Below, piece after piece: positions 10,888 through 25,378 of a stretch of DNA of 55,063 nt. Origin of the DNA: Methanobacterium sp. Maddingley MBC34. GTDB taxonomy: Archaea; Methanobacteriota; Methanobacteria; Methanobacteriales; Methanobacteriaceae. Each line of letters begins with the position of its first letter. Positions within the stretch are counted from its first letter, which is position 1. The notes below the pieces were generated by a model that saw only the letters and a program-made list of their open reading frames with translations, was not told where the DNA came from and made no database searches. The DNA lies in NCBI GenBank assembly GCA_000309865.1, contig AMGN01000028.1, positions 1-55,063 on the forward strand, in the 5' to 3' direction. The position numbers and the translations under genes were made by a program.

Positions 10888-10922
10888 ATTATTAAAAGAT
10901 AGAATGAATTATTAAAAGATAG
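10888..10922. repeat. Two 15-bp direct repeats, 20-bp period
   Basis: ATTATTAAAAGATAG occurs at 10888-10902 and again at 10908-10922 in the divergent gap between cfbB and the radical SAM gene. It may be a regulator site or merely AT-rich slippage. Confidence 0.5.
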
Positions 10923-11062
10923 GATAAAAATATAGAAAAATAATTGGAATATAGTATTTTTAACCCGTAATGACCCCTGATTCCAGTAGGAATGATGGTG
11001 AGAGGTTATGATAATCAACAATTTACTTTGCATCTGCACTCACTAAATTTTTATGTACCTTA

Positions 11063-12205
11063 ATGAACATAGAAAAAGTTTGTATGGAGATAGAAAAACT
11101 GCGTATTCTGGGTGAAGCCTCCCAGTACGACCTCTGCAACTATGTGGGCCTGAATAAAGAGAATTTCACCTCCCGTAACCTGCCTGGGATTTACCATGCC
11201 CGAACTCAAAATGGTTGCCAGGTCCCATTATTCAAGGTCCTGATGAGCAATCACTGCACCAGTGACTGCAACTACTGCCTCAATCACTGCCATAACCGGT
11301 TTGAAAGGATTGAATTTTCTCCAGAAGAGTTAATATCCGTTTTCCTCCACTATTACCAGAACCACTATGCTGAAGGTCTTTTTTTAAGTTCAGGAATGCC
11401 AGGGGATGCTGATGTGGCCATGGAGAATATGGTAGAAGTAGCCCGTAAACTACGCCTGGAATATGAGTACCAGGGTTACATACACCTTAAGGTGATTCCA
11501 GGAGCTTCCTATGATATGATTAAGAGGGCCATGAACCTGGCAGACCGGGTGAGTGTGAACCTTGAATCAGCCACTGCAGCTGGTTTCCAGGAACTCACCA
11601 CCACCAAAGACTATCATAACGATGTCCTGCGGAGAATGAAATGGATCGGGCGTCTTCATAAACGTCACCATGAACTGGCACCTTCTGGTCAGAGTACCCA
11701 GATAATTGTAGGGGCCAACAATGAAACTGATCAGGATGTATTGAAACGAGCAGAATGGCTTCATAAACATTTAAATATCAATCTAAGTTATCTTAGCCCT
11801 TTTGAACCACTTAAAGAAACCCCACTGGCAGATCACACTAAACCTGAACAGAAACGAACACCTCGCCTGTACCAAGCTCAGTTTCTCCTGAATTCCTATG
11901 GTTTTTCACTGGATGAAATTATTCTGGATGATGAAGGTTTCATCCTCTTGAATGAAGATCCTAAATTGCTCTGGGCAAAATCTCACCCTGAAGAATTCCC
12001 TGTGGAAATAAATGAAGCCAATTTTAAAGAATTGATGCGTATCCCTGGTATTGGTAAAAAATCCGCCCAGAGGATCATAGAATCTCGGAGAAAAGGAGTA
12101 AAATTAATTGAATTGGATGAACTCAAAAAACTGGGTGTGGTAGTGAAAAGAGCCGAACCATTCATCCAGTTGAACAGTGCCAGGCAAACCACCCTGTCAT
12201 TTTAA
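11063..12205 (+). CDS. Radical SAM protein with C-terminal helix-hairpin-helix, putative DNA modification/repair
   Basis: This 380-residue protein binds a [4Fe-4S] cluster through C65, C69 and C72 (CTSDCNYC), with a further Cys at 76. A TIM-barrel-like radical SAM core follows, with FLSSGMPGDAD and VSVNLESAT. The C-terminus (residues ~313-345, INEANFKELMRIPGIGKKSA) is a helix-hairpin-helix DNA-binding motif. This matches the rSAM family often encoded beside a uracil-DNA-glycosylase-like partner and proposed to act in DNA modification or repair. No such partner is adjacent here. A TATA-like TTTTTATGTA at 11048-11057 would start transcription near 11079, which favours the in-frame ATG at 11084 (MEIEKLRILGEASQYD) with almost no leader. 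The exact start is uncertain. Confidence 0.85.
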   Translation: MNIEKVCMEIEKLRILGEASQYDLCNYVGLNKENFTSRNLPGIYHARTQNGCQVPLFKVLMSNHCTSDCNYCLNHCHNRFERIEFSPEELISVFLHYYQNHYAEGLFLSSGMPGDADVAMENMVEVARKLRLEYEYQGYIHLKVIPGASYDMIKRAMNLADRVSVNLESATAAGFQELTTTKDYHNDVLRRMKWIGRLHKRHHELAPSGQSTQIIVGANNETDQDVLKRAEWLHKHLNINLSYLSPFEPLKETPLADHTKPEQKRTPRLYQAQFLLNSYGFSLDEIILDDEGFILLNEDPKLLWAKSHPEEFPVEINEANFKELMRIPGIGKKSAQRIIESRRKGVKLIELDELKKLGVVVKRAEPFIQLNSARQTTLSF

Positions 12206-12286
12206 AATTAGTTTAATGTTTATTTTAAATGCATTATTAAGTGTCTAAATAATTTGTAAATTCAAAATGATCCATAAAAAAAGAAA

Positions 12287-12340
12287 GTTATAAGTTATAA
12301 CTAATAAGTTCTAAGTTATAATTAATTATAACTTATAACT
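12287..12340. repeat. AAGTTATAA repeat array downstream of the parA operon
   Basis: Five or so tandem or inverted copies of the AAGTTATAA/TTATAACTT motif lie between the stop of the ParB-motif gene and the convergent radical SAM gene. They include a perfect 24-bp palindrome at 12312-12335 whose half-site is TAAGTTATAATT. A similar array lies just upstream of parA. Confidence 0.85.
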
Positions 12341-12366
12341 AACCACCCCCGTATAACCGCTAATTT

Positions 12367-13565
<1,199 letters not shown>

Positions 13566-13603
13566 AATAGTTCTCCAATTAAATTTTTTTGAAATTTCTT
13601 ATT

Positions 13604-13640
13604 AATTATAAGTTATTAAGTATAAGTTATAAGTTATAAT
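13604..13640. repeat. AAGTTATAA repeat array in the parA promoter
   Basis: TAATTATAAGTTATTAAG and TATAAGTTATAAGTTATAAT run back to back here, 40-75 bases before the parA ATG. On the minus strand they lie between the TATA-like element (13639-13647) and the predicted start site (~13617). The same geometry is seen at the ferredoxin-hisB promoter. Confidence 0.8.
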
Positions 13641-13647
13641 ATTTAAA
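13639..13647 (-). promoter_or_regulatory. Probable TATA box of the parA operon
   Basis: TTTAAATAT on the minus strand, about 75 bases before the ATG, would place the start of transcription near 13617, inside the adjacent repeat array. Confidence 0.5.
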
Positions 13648-13758
13648 GTTTCCAGATGAGTTAATAAAGAAATTTAGAGGGATTTATGAGATAAATGAAT
13701 TATGGAACATATATAAACTCAAGAATTAAAATCAAATCCAAAAAATAAAAAAAATAAC

Positions 13759-14949
<1,191 letters not shown>

Positions 14950-15088
14950 AATTATTTACTCCTTATTTACTTGTAACCTTTGATTTGAAGAATGTATTAT
15001 TTTAATTTTATTTGAGTGAATCTTATTTTTCGGGAAATTGGAAAAGATTTTTCAGTAATAGGAAAAAAATATGGTGAAAAGTTAACTC

Positions 15089-16927
<1,839 letters not shown>

Positions 16928-17270
16928 ACTACCACCTTAATAATAAACTCAGTTAGTCATATGTTAATTTAATCATGTGTTAATTTATACAGTCAAAACT
17001 GTGCACTTAAAAATAAAGTTCTGTCTTGATGTTATTTATAAGCTACCTCTTCTTTTTTAGACTTCCCCAGTGACTGGTTTAACAGTTCTTTTGGGTAGAA
17101 TTTCCAATGATGTTAACTGATATTTAAATGTTAAATGAAAATTTAGAATCTTAATGAAAAGTTAATAATGTAAATAGCTGTTAAATGGAATTTAATTTTA
17201 AAAATGATTGAAACTATATTTCCATCTCAATATATCTCATAATGGTTTTAATCCCCAGCCAAATTCTCAC
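16928..17270. other. 343-bp gap containing the thrS promoter
   Basis: No gene is visible. It contains the thrS ribosome binding site, a TATA-like sequence at ~16984-16992 (minus strand) and an ACAGT-CAAA-ACTGT inverted repeat at 16989-17002. The part next to the MgtC-like gene is AT-rich without evident structure. Confidence 0.5.
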
Positions 17271-18509
17271 CTACATCACCAGTATGGTAATTAACCCTGA
17301 AATGATGATTATTAAAAATATTATTCCAACATTCCGGCCGAATTTTCTTGTTCCCAGGAATAAAGCTATTAAAAATTTGAAAAAAGTATTGGACATGGCT
17401 GCTAAGGTAATTGCAGTCACTGCAGTGTTGGTAGGAATGGTTTCAGGAGCCAATAGGGCCATGCTGATTGTAATAGCATCCACATCAGCCACACCAGATA
17501 TTATACTAGCCAGATAGACACCACCACTACCAAGGTAGATGTTAGCTATTTTGGAAAGGAATAAAATTGCCAGGAAGAGGGCTCCGAATATGAGTGCGGG
17601 TTTCAATGAGAAAGGATTATCCAGTTTGAGATCTGCATCCATCTGTCGAACTTCTGTTCTTCTCCAGATAATAATCCCCAATATTATTCCCAAAAAACCC
17701 ATCACCAGCATTGGCGCAGATAACTGTGGAAGCAGGGCGGGATTGATAACTGAAACCTCAAAGAGCATCCTGAGAAACATCATGGAACTGGCCACCACTG
17801 TGGCGAATACAGCAGCCTTCATTAAAATTCCTGATTCTTTAACTCTGGCTGCCATGGAAGTGGCCACTGCTGTACTGGACACCAGACCCCCAACAATTCC
17901 AGTGACACTCAGCCCCCTCTCCGGTCCAATGAACTTCATGAGTATGTAACCTGTGAAGCTGATTGCAGATATGAAAACCACCATCAACCAGATCTGGAAA
18001 GGATTGAAAACAGCCAGAGGCCCCATAACCTGATCCGGGAGGAGTGGCAGGATTACAAAGGCTATTATCAGGAATTTAAGGGTGTTTATCAGCTCTTTTT
18101 CACTTATCCGGTGGGCGAACTGGTGAAGGTGGGGTTTAACTGCCAGGAGAGTGGTGATGATTATGGCGAATATAGGAGCCACCAGCATTCCTTCATCAGT
18201 GAAACATAGCAAACCCAATGCGAAGGTTAAAAAAGCAGCAACTTCGGTGGTTATCCCCACATCACCGTTTTTACGGGTGGTTACCAGGTAACTCATGCCC
18301 ACCAGAACCACCAGCCCAGCAAAGGCCACAATCCAGAAGTAGGGAAAGAACTGTGAGAGGTAGGCAGAAATGGTTCCCATGATTGAAATTAAAATAAAGG
18401 TTCGAATCCCTGCAAACTCAGCTCCTTCTTGTTTTCGCTCCCTTTCAATACCTATCAGGGCACCTAATGCCAGAGCAATGAGGAACTTTAAAATGAGCAG
18501 AGAGTCCAT
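17271..18509 (-). CDS. MgtC/SapB family membrane protein with DUF4010 domain
   Basis: This 412-residue protein has about 11-12 hydrophobic helices. The N-terminal part carries the MgtC/SapB signature ALGALIGIERERKQEG followed by FAGIRTFILISIMGT (residues ~15-48). The C-terminal half (from ~residue 170, GYILMKFIGPERGLSVTGIV) is the DUF4010 membrane domain that is often fused to it. MgtC proteins help bacteria cope with low magnesium and modulate ATP synthase. The role of the long archaeal two-domain form is not established, and a transport or ion-homeostasis role is a family-based guess. It lies alone, divergent from ilvD. Confidence 0.85.
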   Translation of the reverse strand: MDSLLILKFLIALALGALIGIERERKQEGAEFAGIRTFILISIMGTISAYLSQFFPYFWIVAFAGLVVLVGMSYLVTTRKNGDVGITTEVAAFLTFALGLLCFTDEGMLVAPIFAIIITTLLAVKPHLHQFAHRISEKELINTLKFLIIAFVILPLLPDQVMGPLAVFNPFQIWLMVVFISAISFTGYILMKFIGPERGLSVTGIVGGLVSSTAVATSMAARVKESGILMKAAVFATVVASSMMFLRMLFEVSVINPALLPQLSAPMLVMGFLGIILGIIIWRRTEVRQMDADLKLDNPFSLKPALIFGALFLAILFLSKIANIYLGSGGVYLASIISGVADVDAITISMALLAPETIPTNTAVTAITLAAMSNTFFKFLIALFLGTRKFGRNVGIIFLIIIISGLITILVM

Positions 18510-18812
18510 GTTATTAATTATACATCCTATGATTATATGAAATTTTCAGAATTTAATTTAAGAATAACCAATAATGAAGATATCTTAAAACACGATACTG
18601 CTTTATTTAAAAAATAAATACTCCAATGAGAATATAAATGAATAAATGCACGTTTTTCCACTGATCCACATGAAAATGCATTGATGGGAAGATTGTTCAG
18701 CTAATGCCCAATTATTACCCTCAAAAAGAGATAGCATTTAAAAGTGGTTACGACATAATTATAACATTATAAGTTTACGATATTGATTATTTTGTAAATC
18801 ACAGGTGATTTG
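18510..18812. other. 303-bp divergent promoter region (MgtC-like / ilvD)
   Basis: No gene is visible. ATTATAACATTATAAGTTTA at ~18758-18777 is the likely core promoter of ilvD, about 40 bases before its AGGTGAT site, and partly resembles the AAGTTATAA repeat found elsewhere. Confidence 0.45.
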
Positions 18813-20468
<1,656 letters not shown>

Positions 20469-20476
20469 GTGGTTTA

Positions 20477-20965
20477 ATGGCTAAAAGGCGAAAAAAAAAT
20501 AAAAATGCTAATCAGACACCTAAATCCAAGGAAAAATCCACTAGTATGTGGAGGGAGATAGGCAGTTACGTTATAATCATACTGGTGGGAATTATACTGG
20601 CCCAGCACCTGAACGTGGTGGTTTCTGGAAGTATGGAACCCGTTTTCTACCGGGGAGATGTGGTGGTCATTGAAAAAACCAACTTCCTAGGTATCCAGGA
20701 AATAAACCCCTCTGATCTGAAAGTGGGAGATATTATCATTTACCAGGCTACCTGGTTCCCGGAACCAGTTATACATCGTATAATCAGCATCCAGAAAGGA
20801 TCTGACGGGCAAACATATTACGTTACCAAGGGAGATAATAATCCCAAACCAGACCCCAGCCTGGTCTCAACAAGCCAAGTCCAGGCCAAAGTGGTGAGTA
20901 TTGGTAACCAGCCACTGGTAATCCCTAAAATAGGTTACATAACCCTATGGATCCGTGGACTTTAA
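20477..20965 (+). CDS. Signal peptidase I, archaeal/ER type (S26B)
   Basis: This 162-residue membrane protease removes signal peptides from secreted proteins. It has a Lys-rich cytosolic N-terminus, one membrane helix (residues ~27-45), then the catalytic VVSGSMEPVFYRGD with nucleophile S52. H100 (PVIHRI) takes the place of the bacterial lysine, and KGDNN includes D120. This Ser-His-Asp arrangement is that of archaeal and Sec11 enzymes. It likely processes proteins such as the exported ones of this genome, though not lipoproteins. GGTGG precedes the ATG, 8 bases after the ilvD stop. Confidence 0.93.
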   Translation: MAKRRKKNKNANQTPKSKEKSTSMWREIGSYVIIILVGIILAQHLNVVVSGSMEPVFYRGDVVVIEKTNFLGIQEINPSDLKVGDIIIYQATWFPEPVIHRIISIQKGSDGQTYYVTKGDNNPKPDPSLVSTSQVQAKVVSIGNQPLVIPKIGYITLWIRGL

Positions 20966-21071
20966 TCCACTGATTCGATTTTATTTTTAAATACACTAAG
21001 ATATCATACACTAATTATTATCATAAACTAGCGCTTACTCATCAAAAAATCACACTTACCAAGGTGAATTT

Positions 21072-22766
21072 ATGTACAGAAAACTGGAACAAAAAGCAAT
21101 TAAATCCGTTCAAAAAGCAATTCAAGATCTCAAATGGGAAGAACCCCCTGAAATCAAATTCGAAGTCCCTCCAAACCCAAATATGGGTGATTTGGCCACA
21201 TCCGTGGCTTTTCAATTAGCAGCTTCACAGAAAAAATCCCCAGTGGAAATCTCATCAACAATTGTAAAAAACATTACATTAGATTCCCCTTTTAAAAATG
21301 TGGAGTCCAAGGGACCCTATATTAACTTTTTCTTTGACCCTGAAAAATTTTCTAGAATGGTTTTAGAATCAATAAACAATGATTATGGGTCATTAAATAG
21401 TAGAAATGAAACAGTAATCCTGGAACACACCTCTGCCAATCCCAACGGCCCATTACACATTGGCCATATTAGAAACGCTATTATAGGAGATTCACTGGCC
21501 CGTGTTTTGAGGGCTGCTGGTTTCCAGGTGGAAACCCAGTACTATGTTAACGATATGGGACGACAGATTGCCATGATCGTTTGGGGACTCCAAAACCTGG
21601 ACTACCAGATGGATCCTGATGAAAAAAAAGATGTGGAAATTGGGAAACTATACTTCCAGGTTAATCAGGAGTTAAAGGCAAATCCAGAAATTAAACCCCA
21701 GATAGACCTAATCTTAAAAACATATGAAGAAGAAAACCCCCCTGAACTGGAATCAATGTTTAAAGAAGTGGTTCACAAGTGTCTGGAAGGGGTAGAAAAA
21801 ACTTCCCAACGTATGAACATCACCCATGATGCCTTCATCTGGGAAAGTCAGTTTGTCAGGGATGGTTCCTTGGATAAAATACTGAAAACCCTAGAAAAAT
21901 ACACCAAACAAAACGATGTGCTTTATCTGGATCTGACTGATTATGGAATTGAAAAAGAACTTATTTTAACCCGTTCCGATGGAACCTCCCTTTACACCAC
22001 CAGGGACCTGGCATATCACCTCTATAAATCAGATAGCTCTGATGAAGTGGTGGATGTTCTGGGTTCAGATCATAAACTGGCCATTGACCAGCTGAAAATT
22101 GCCCTGGGATTACTGGGTGGTGACAGTCCTGATGTTATTTTCTATGAGTTCATCACCCTACCTGAAGGGTCCATGTCCACCCGGAGGGGAGTGTTCATCA
22201 GTGTGGATGAACTGATAGATGAAGCCACACAGAGGGCCCGAGCAGAGTTGGATGAGCGAAGACCAGAACTGGGTGAAGATGAGAAAAAAGAAATTGCTAA
22301 AATCATCGGTGTGGGAGCTATACGCTACTACATAGCGCGATTATCCCCTGAAAAACATATCGTATTCAAATGGGATGAAGCCTTGAGTTTTGAGAGGGGA
22401 TGTGCGTCTATTCAGTATGCGCATGCACGAGCATGCAAATTACTGGAAAAAGCCAATGGATTCAACTCATCTAAGGTGGACATGAATGCTTTGAACTTCC
22501 AGGATATGGATACACTTGAAGTTGACCTCTTAAAAACCCTGGCCAGATTCCGTATAGTCATAGAAAATTCAGCCCATGACCTAAGGGTTCATCCTGTGGC
22601 CCAGTATGCCCTTGAAATAGCAGGGGCATTTAATAAGTTCTATAAATCCGTTCCAGTCATTGGATCCGATAAAGAACTTTTACGACTTATGTTAGTAGAT
22701 AAATCCAGGATAACTATCAGAAACTGTCTAGATCTTCTGGGAATTGAGGCACCAGTATCAATGTAG
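21072..22766 (+). CDS. argS: Arginyl-tRNA synthetase
   Basis: ArgS charges tRNA-Arg. The 564-residue class I enzyme has the N-terminal tRNA D-loop-binding domain (PNPNMGDLATSVAF), the HIGH motif in NPNGPLHIGHIRNA, a KMSKS-like loop EGSMSTRRG, and the C-terminal DALR anticodon-binding domain (HARACKLL ... RIVIENSAHDLRVHPVAQYA). KMSKS is degenerate (SMSTRR), as is common for ArgS. AAGGTGAAT precedes the ATG. It stands as its own unit, about 100 bases after the signal peptidase gene. Confidence 0.97.
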   Translation: MYRKLEQKAIKSVQKAIQDLKWEEPPEIKFEVPPNPNMGDLATSVAFQLAASQKKSPVEISSTIVKNITLDSPFKNVESKGPYINFFFDPEKFSRMVLESINNDYGSLNSRNETVILEHTSANPNGPLHIGHIRNAIIGDSLARVLRAAGFQVETQYYVNDMGRQIAMIVWGLQNLDYQMDPDEKKDVEIGKLYFQVNQELKANPEIKPQIDLILKTYEEENPPELESMFKEVVHKCLEGVEKTSQRMNITHDAFIWESQFVRDGSLDKILKTLEKYTKQNDVLYLDLTDYGIEKELILTRSDGTSLYTTRDLAYHLYKSDSSDEVVDVLGSDHKLAIDQLKIALGLLGGDSPDVIFYEFITLPEGSMSTRRGVFISVDELIDEATQRARAELDERRPELGEDEKKEIAKIIGVGAIRYYIARLSPEKHIVFKWDEALSFERGCASIQYAHARACKLLEKANGFNSSKVDMNALNFQDMDTLEVDLLKTLARFRIVIENSAHDLRVHPVAQYALEIAGAFNKFYKSVPVIGSDKELLRLMLVDKSRITIRNCLDLLGIEAPVSM

Positions 22767-22822
22767 ATAAAAAAAATTATTTATTTAGATAGACACATGA
22801 GTTGAGAAAATAATAAAATAAT

Positions 22823-22874
22823 AATGTTCAAGGCATTTAAAGATGATTAAACGTTTATTAAGTTCATTGAACAT
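22823..22874. promoter_or_regulatory. Inverted repeat upstream of the TetR-type gene, possible operator
   Basis: ATGTTCAA (22824-22831) and its perfect reverse complement TTGAACAT (22867-22874) are about 43 bases apart, 85-135 bases before the regulator's start. The arrangement suits binding by a dimeric TetR-like autoregulator, but it is unproven. Confidence 0.4.
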
Positions 22875-22957
22875 ATTAAATGTTAGTAAAAATAGGCTTT
22901 AGTTCATTTGCCCATTAAACTAAATAAGATGCAATCGACTTCTAAGAACCAATAATA

Positions 22958-23521
22958 ATGGATGTAATTTCGATGTCTAAGGATACTGAACAAAAAATAT
23001 TAGACGCTGCCTTAAAGATTTTCTCAAAACACGGATATACGGGAGCAAGAACCCGAATTATAGCAAGAGAATCTGGTTTTACAGAGATGACTCTGTTTCG
23101 AAAATTTGAAACTAAAGAAAATCTTTTTAACAGAGTTATAACAACAAACCAGGAAAGAATAGTTGGTGATTTTGAAAAGCTACTATCTTCTGCCCAAAAA
23201 GAAGATCCAAGAGATCATTTCCATGATTTAGTAATGGGTCTGGTGGATTTAATGGACAAAAACTTTGAGTACGTGAATATAATTATCTATGAAAGAGAGA
23301 GAGTATCCCATTCAGTTACCCAAACTTTTGTCTTTTATCTTGGAGATTACCTGAAAAAAATATTGCCGGACACCGATGTAGATTTAAACATACTTTCTTT
23401 CTCAATTTTAAGCTTCGTTTTTTTCCTTATTTTCAACAAAAAAGTAGGAAAAAGCTCTTTTAACGTAGCTATAGGTGTTGAAGAATTTATAAAATATAAT
23501 AGCGATGCACTCAATCTTTGA
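22958..23521 (+). CDS. TetR/AcrR-family transcriptional regulator
   Basis: This 187-residue protein has the TetR N-terminal DNA-binding domain: TEQKILDAALKIFSKHGYTGARTRIIARESGFTEMTLFRKF is split over residues ~10-50, with the helix-turn-helix at RIIARESGFTEMTLFRKF. The C-terminal part is an all-helical ligand-binding and dimer domain with no recognisable ligand specificity. TetR proteins are usually repressors released by small molecules. No transporter or enzyme is adjacent in the same direction, so the target is unknown; autoregulation is likely, and an inverted repeat lies upstream. ATG at 22973 (MSKDTEQ) is an equally possible start, since neither has a strong ribosome binding site. Confidence 0.88.
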   Translation: MDVISMSKDTEQKILDAALKIFSKHGYTGARTRIIARESGFTEMTLFRKFETKENLFNRVITTNQERIVGDFEKLLSSAQKEDPRDHFHDLVMGLVDLMDKNFEYVNIIIYERERVSHSVTQTFVFYLGDYLKKILPDTDVDLNILSFSILSFVFFLIFNKKVGKSSFNVAIGVEEFIKYNSDALNL

Positions 23522-23671
23522 CTTTTCAATATCTTTAATTAAAATTTTTTACTGCTTTTTAAGCATTTCCATAGCTTACCATTTGTATCAGCCCATTTAT
23601 AGGATAAACTGAATTTGAAAAAATTCAATTAACTTCTTTTCTATTTTTTAGTCAAATTAAGAATCTAAATT

Positions 23672-24577
23672 CTAACCATTAAGTAAAAGATATAGTATTG
23701 CTTTCTGAACATGTAGTCTGTTTTCAGCCTGATCCCAAACTGAGGATTGTGGGCCGTTTAAAACTTCTTCAGTTATTTCCTGACCCCTTATTGCAGGGAG
23801 ACAGTGCAATACCATTGCATCATCGGCAGCCATGGACAGGATATCCTGGTTGACCTGGTAATCATGCATATCAATAATTCTCTGGGCTTCTTCATCCTCG
23901 TCACCCATACTAACCCACACATCAGTATAAAGTACGTCAGCATCCTTAACTGCATTTTGAACATCACTACTGACTTTAATAACTGAACCTGATTTCTGGG
24001 CAATCTTCTCCGCCTCTTTTAAAATAACCGGATCCGGCTCATAACCGGGAGGGCAGGCTACAGTGAAATCCATACCCACCATAGCTGTGGCCAGTAATAG
24101 GGAGTTGCAAACATTGTTACCATCACCCATAAACGTCATCTTAAGGTTTAAAGTGTTTTTACGTTCCAGTATGGTGAATATATCAGTGAATGCCTGGCAG
24201 GGATGTTCCAGGTTTGTTAAACCATTTATTACTGGTATGTCCGCGTACTTTGCAAACTGGAGGACATCGTCATGTTCACGTGCCCTGATCATGATCCCAT
24301 CAACATAGCGACTCATGGCCCGGGCAGTGTCTGGAATGATCTCTCCCCTTCCTAGTTGAAGGTCAGAAGCAGATAAATACAGTGGATGTCCACCCAGCTG
24401 GTACATGCCCACTTCAAAGGACATTCGGGTACGTGTTGAAGATTTCTCAAAAACCATTGCCAGAGATTTACCCTTTAATGGTTTTTCAGGACCCTGTCCT
24501 TTTTTAAACTGTTCCGCTTTTTCCAGTATTTCATCCAGATGGTTTCGCGCGTCTTGCGCGGATAAAAGGTGTTTCAT
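23672..24577 (-). CDS. argF: Ornithine carbamoyltransferase
   Basis: ArgF makes citrulline from ornithine and carbamoyl phosphate in arginine synthesis. The protein has about 301 residues. The carbamoyl phosphate loop FEKSSTRTRMSFE, the motif NLEHPCQAFTD and the ornithine-binding VLHCLPAIRG, including SMGDE, identify OTCase rather than ATCase. The start is set at the ATG giving MKHLLSAQDA, the family-like N-terminus. An ATG 27 bases further upstream would add MRTILRDEA. A gap of about 150 bases with an AT-rich promoter lies upstream. Its paralogue pyrB is at 54 kb. Confidence 0.96.
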   Translation of the reverse strand: MKHLLSAQDARNHLDEILEKAEQFKKGQGPEKPLKGKSLAMVFEKSSTRTRMSFEVGMYQLGGHPLYLSASDLQLGRGEIIPDTARAMSRYVDGIMIRAREHDDVLQFAKYADIPVINGLTNLEHPCQAFTDIFTILERKNTLNLKMTFMGDGNNVCNSLLLATAMVGMDFTVACPPGYEPDPVILKEAEKIAQKSGSVIKVSSDVQNAVKDADVLYTDVWVSMGDEDEEAQRIIDMHDYQVNQDILSMAADDAMVLHCLPAIRGQEITEEVLNGPQSSVWDQAENRLHVQKAILYLLLNG

Positions 24578-24744
24578 AGCCTCATCCCTTAAAATTGTCC
24601 TCATTTTTATAAAAAATTGATTGTGAAGTAAATTATTATTATATTTTTATTATTACCAGTTTTATTATTACTCTGAAGTAGGAATATCTGCTGATACTTT
24701 TACTTAAAGTTTATGAAAAGAATGAAATAATTATAGTGGCAGTT

Positions 24745-25308
24745 TTAACCGAATTCTAGCTTGTAAACTCTTTTAATTGCCTCAAGTTGTTTTTCACTTT
24801 TTTTAATCTCCTCTTCATCTTCAATGACTGTCTTCACAAGTTGAATCCATTCATCACGATATTTTGGAAACTCCTCCGCAGGACTATTCATAAACCTGTT
24901 CTGGGCTTCTTCAACCAATTGCTGGTGTTTGATAATGGCCTGTTGTGCTTCCTCCAGGTCTGATTTTGCCTGATGAAAAAGTGTGGATAAGCCCTCTCTT
25001 ATCTCTTCATCAACCAGAGATCGGGAAGTGTAAATCTCTTTTCTCAATTCAGTTATTTTTTTATCATTTCCAACACGAACACCGGATAATTCATTTAAAT
25101 TCGTCTGTATGTTTTTTATTTTTTGAGGGTATTCTGCTTTATCAATGGATAAAAGTTGAGTTTCCAGTGTTAGAATCTCATTTTTAATACTTGCATTATC
25201 TTGTATGACCCTGTCCAGTTTCAACTCACAGTCCAGTATATCTCGTGCAAGATCCTTAATTTTATTAATATTAGGCAGGTTGTTGAGATATCTCCGGGAT
25301 CTAGTCAT
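24745..25308 (-). CDS. Coiled-coil protein of unknown function
   Basis: This 187-residue protein is almost entirely charged helix. Heptad-like hydrophobic spacing runs from about residue 15 to 130 and again from 140 to 180, broken near MNSPAEEFPKYRDEW. There is no Cys, no membrane segment and no catalytic motif. It could be a structural or adaptor protein resembling prefoldin or a tethering protein, but no family is recognised. It lies 70 bases downstream of purD on the same strand and about 140 bases before argF, so it could be read through from purD. The basic N-terminus MTRSRRYL is distinctive. Confidence 0.7.
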   Translation of the reverse strand: MTRSRRYLNNLPNINKIKDLARDILDCELKLDRVIQDNASIKNEILTLETQLLSIDKAEYPQKIKNIQTNLNELSGVRVGNDKKITELRKEIYTSRSLVDEEIREGLSTLFHQAKSDLEEAQQAIIKHQQLVEEAQNRFMNSPAEEFPKYRDEWIQLVKTVIEDEEEIKKSEKQLEAIKRVYKLEFG

Positions 25309-25378
25309 TTAAACCGCCATTTCTATGTGTTTACAATCCAATAAGTTTAGTTCCAGAAGTGAATTTACAATTATTGAT

